A DNA stretch of 64,000 nt from Balneolaceae bacterium (GTDB lineage Bacteria > Bacteroidota > Rhodothermia > Balneolales > Balneolaceae): positions 248,001-312,000 of the forward strand of contig CP051242.1 in the NCBI GenBank assembly GCA_017795005.1, written 5' to 3'. The notes beneath the pieces are model-generated. The model did no database searches. It was not told where the DNA came from and saw nothing but the letters and a program-made list of their open reading frames with translations. A program made the position numbers and the translations under genes. This document shows positions 61,857-64,000 of the stretch, piece by piece. Every line of letters begins with the position of its first letter. The first letter of the stretch is position 1.

Positions 61857-63541
61857 AGTTTTTTACCTCTCAGATAAGCTACTTCATAACCAACCGAACG
61901 GCAAAAAAGAATATAAAACAGCTGTTCACTTTCATTCTGATTCTACTAGGAATGATCACCGCCTATGGAATTCTGTTCCATATCATTATGGAGTACGAAG
62001 GTCAGAAACATAGCTGGATGACCGGGTTTTACTGGACCTTGGTTACCATGAGCACTCTTGGTTTTGGAGATATTACATTCACTTCTGATTTGGGGCGTTT
62101 TTTCTCGATTGTCGTTCTCGGCTCTGGTGTTGTTGTTCTTTTAATCATGCTCCCATTCACTTTCATTGAGTTCTTTTATGCTCCATGGATGGAGGCTCAA
62201 TCCAGAGCGCGGGCGCCGAGGGAATTACCACCTAATACTTCCGGGCATATTGTTATTACTTCCTTCGATCCAATTACAAAGGCACTTATTGAAAAGCTTA
62301 CTCAGTACCATCATAAATATGTATTGTTGATACAGGACATTCCAACAGCGCTGGATTTATATGATCAGGGATACAGTGTAATGGTTGGCGATATCGATAA
62401 CCCGGAAACCTATCAAAAGCTGCGTATTGAAAATGCATCAATGGTAGTAACATCCGGTACTGATATGCAGAATGCTAACGTGGCACACACTATCAGAGAA
62501 TTCAACAAAGAAATCAAGATTGTTTCGACTGCCAATTCACACGATTCTATTGATATTCTGAAGTTGGCAGGATGTGATCATGTATTACATATGGGGAATT
62601 TATTGGGGCGCGCCTTGTCTATTCGCACCCTTGGCCAGGACGCCAGAGTTCATACCATTGGTAGGTTAAACAATCTGATAATTGCTGAAGCGACAGCTTA
62701 CGCAACTCCGTTAGTTGGTAAAACGATCCGGGAATCCCGGCTTAGAGAAGATATCGGAGTACATGTGGTTGGGATCTGGAACAGGGGAACTTTTAAAGGG
62801 TCTCATCCGGATACCGTGATTGAAAATCATAGCGTATTAATGCTTGCTGGTTCTATTGATCAGTTACGTAACTATGACGAAATGTTTGGTATTTATGGGG
62901 CGAGTGATGATCCGGTAGTAATTATAGGAGGGGGGCGAGTTGGAAGAGCAGCTGCCTATCACCTGAAAAAGAGAGGTATTAAATTCAAGATCGTTGACAA
63001 AAATCCGGATCGGATTATTTCAAAAAATTTCGTGTTAGGCGATGCCGCCGATCTCGAAACCTTGAAAAAAGCCGGCATCGATAATGCTCATACCGTTTTG
63101 ATTAGTACCAACCAGGACGATATTAATATTTATCTGACAATTTATTGTCGACATCTCCGTCCGAATATTCATATTGTTGCACGTTCAACTCTTGGAAGAA
63201 ACGTTAGTACGCTTCACCGCGCCGGTGCCGATTTTGTAATGTCTTACGCATCAATGGGGGCAAACGCTATTTTTAATATTTATGAGGACAATGATATCAT
63301 CATGATTGCGGAAGGGCTGAATGTATTCAGCCTTAAAACTCCAAAAAGCCTGGTTGGAAAAACTCTTCTGGAATCGGATATCCGCCATAAAACCGGGTGT
63401 AGTATTATCGCTTACACCAAAGATGGAGAACAAATAATAAATCCGGATCCTGCTAATCCAATTCCTGAAGACGGGGATATTATTCTGATTGGAGAAACAG
63501 AAGCAGAAATGAAATTCATTGAACTTTTCACTGATAAGTAA
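61853..63541 (+). CDS. potassium channel with two RCK (TrkA-N) domains
   Basis: 562 residues from the ATG at 61853; a GTG two codons earlier is possible. Two spans (FTFILILLGMITAYGILFHI, about 25-44, and FSIVVLGSGVVVLLIMLPFT) bracket a pore with selectivity filter TLGFGD (TMSTLGFGDITF). Two RCK domains follow: the first at HIVITSFDPITKALIE (about 125), the second at VVIIGGGRVGRAAAYHLKKR (about 350), each with a TrkA-C part. The second RCK has the nucleotide-binding glycine motif GGGRVGR, the first lacks it. A ligand-gated K+ efflux or uptake channel in the inner membrane. Confidence 0.93.
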   Translation: MKFFTSQISYFITNRTAKKNIKQLFTFILILLGMITAYGILFHIIMEYEGQKHSWMTGFYWTLVTMSTLGFGDITFTSDLGRFFSIVVLGSGVVVLLIMLPFTFIEFFYAPWMEAQSRARAPRELPPNTSGHIVITSFDPITKALIEKLTQYHHKYVLLIQDIPTALDLYDQGYSVMVGDIDNPETYQKLRIENASMVVTSGTDMQNANVAHTIREFNKEIKIVSTANSHDSIDILKLAGCDHVLHMGNLLGRALSIRTLGQDARVHTIGRLNNLIIAEATAYATPLVGKTIRESRLREDIGVHVVGIWNRGTFKGSHPDTVIENHSVLMLAGSIDQLRNYDEMFGIYGASDDPVVIIGGGRVGRAAAYHLKKRGIKFKIVDKNPDRIISKNFVLGDAADLETLKKAGIDNAHTVLISTNQDDINIYLTIYCRHLRPNIHIVARSTLGRNVSTLHRAGADFVMSYASMGANAIFNIYEDNDIIMIAEGLNVFSLKTPKSLVGKTLLESDIRHKTGCSIIAYTKDGEQIINPDPANPIPEDGDIILIGETEAEMKFIELFTDK

Positions 63542-63619
63542 AAAATTTTAGATATAGTGTAACATATTTTTTACATCACGTAAAGAATTTCCGACATTTA
63601 ATTTAAAACGGAGTTCATT

Positions 63620-64000
63620 ATGTCAAAACAGGAAATTCTTTCGTGGACCTCACTAGCGTCCTCAACATCAGTATTGGTTTTTTATCTTTTAATTAATTTT
63701 GGGTGGCCGGACCTAATACCAGATTATTCTGCACGGGCATTTAAAATCTTTTTCAATGTTTTTTGGATAGCTGTTGTTGTTGAAATCATAGTAGGAATTA
63801 CCGAAGGGAAAAAGAAGGTTCAGAAAGATGAGCGGGACTTTATAATTGAGGCTAAGGGTCTTAAAGTAGGTTATAATGTACTTGTAGTTGCATTAGTAAT
63901 AGCCCTTATACAGGTTTTTGTATCCAATTTTACACAAAGCTATGCACCGAACCTTCCTTTTGCTATCGAAATCTCATCTATTTTTCATTTTCTTTTTATT
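63620..64000 (+). CDS. DUF2178-like membrane protein (runs off the window)
   Basis: 127 codons without a stop from ATG 63620 to the right edge. Four membrane segments are visible (LASSTSVLVFYLLINFGW, IFFNVFWIAVVVEIIVGI, LVVALVIALIQVFVSNF, and the start of another). A basic loop with KVQKDERDFIIEAKGLKVGY matches the DERD motif of DUF2178 proteins, which often pair with a small HTH gene downstream. The 78-bp gap from the channel gene holds a weak hairpin only. Confidence 0.7.
   Translation, partial: MSKQEILSWTSLASSTSVLVFYLLINFGWPDLIPDYSARAFKIFFNVFWIAVVVEIIVGITEGKKKVQKDERDFIIEAKGLKVGYNVLVVALVIALIQVFVSNFTQSYAPNLPFAIEISSIFHFLFI

Noticed and set aside
63542-63619. Hairpin TGTAA...TTACA after the potassium channel gene
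   Set aside because: Only five A+T-rich pairs and no T-run directly after it, so not called as a terminator.
1-64000. CRISPR arrays, tRNA, rRNA, transposases or prophage genes
   Set aside because: No regularly spaced repeats, no tRNA cloverleaf or rRNA-like stretch, and no transposase, integrase or structural phage protein was seen in any frame.

Overview
The window reads as ordinary chromosome from a marine-type member of the Balneolota/Bacteroidota group. Reasons: moderate A+T richness, few clear Shine-Dalgarno sites, several GTG/TTG starts, many lipoproteins with short lipoboxes, six-bladed-propeller lipoproteins, an outer-membrane barrel fusion, secreted TPR-CHAT, M14 and M28 proteins, DUF2911, and a tyrosine-degradation operon of the type seen in these phyla. 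This placement is inferred from gene content and protein style; no rRNA or tRNA is present to confirm it.

Layout. 1-6.9 kb: the N-terminal part of a ComEC-like protein at the edge, a secreted Gfo/Idh/MocA oxidoreductase, a PQQ sugar dehydrogenase lipoprotein, purU with a thioredoxin-like protein, a clostripain-fold lipoprotein with a tail-anchored partner, and an orphan Pycsar-effector-like membrane protein. 7-15.2 kb: tyrosine catabolism. hppD makes homogentisate, hmgA opens the ring, fahA yields fumarate and acetoacetate, and an acetoacetate-CoA ligase activates the acetoacetate. hmgA and hppD share a near-identical 16-bp palindrome. 15.3-22.9 kb: a propeller lipoprotein, a MarR regulator co-transcribed with a class III cyclase/TolB/TPR protein, and a 1240-residue phosphoesterase / kinase-like / outer-membrane-barrel fusion. 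22.9-37.5 kb: housekeeping and regulation (HTH pair, NUDIX, CDP-alcohol transferase, ftsY, TPR-CHAT, M28 peptidase, scpA, sigma factor with its partner, ppk1, ruvB, metK). 37.6-40.6 kb: a discoidin-like lipoprotein followed by an AT-rich accessory patch with two unknown genes, attC-like sites and a decayed reading frame, which resembles a relic of an integron cassette array. 40.65-45.4 kb: a creD-type envelope operon with its own winged-helix regulator and paired operator-like repeats. 45.5-64 kb: a structured 92-nt element, membrane proteins, a deleted amidohydrolase pseudogene next to an intact relative, a GMC oxidoreductase with a gluconate-dehydrogenase-subunit-3-like partner, an M14 peptidase, a divergent Nramp transporter, a PAQR/hemolysin III protein, an AraC regulator, small DUF proteins and a two-RCK potassium channel.

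The strongest unexplained signals are: (1) two copies of one 92-nt element (22741-22832 on minus, 45549-45640 on plus), each ending in an intrinsic terminator and each 60-90 nt upstream of a co-directional gene, so either a new attenuator-type leader or an sRNA family; (2) the cassette-array relic at 38.5-40.6 kb; (3) the palindrome pair of the tyrosine regulon; (4) the phosphoesterase / kinase-like / barrel fusion; and (5) a TPR-CHAT protease candidate divergent from a Pro7/Gly5 microprotein. No CRISPR array, tRNA, rRNA, transposase or integrase was seen.
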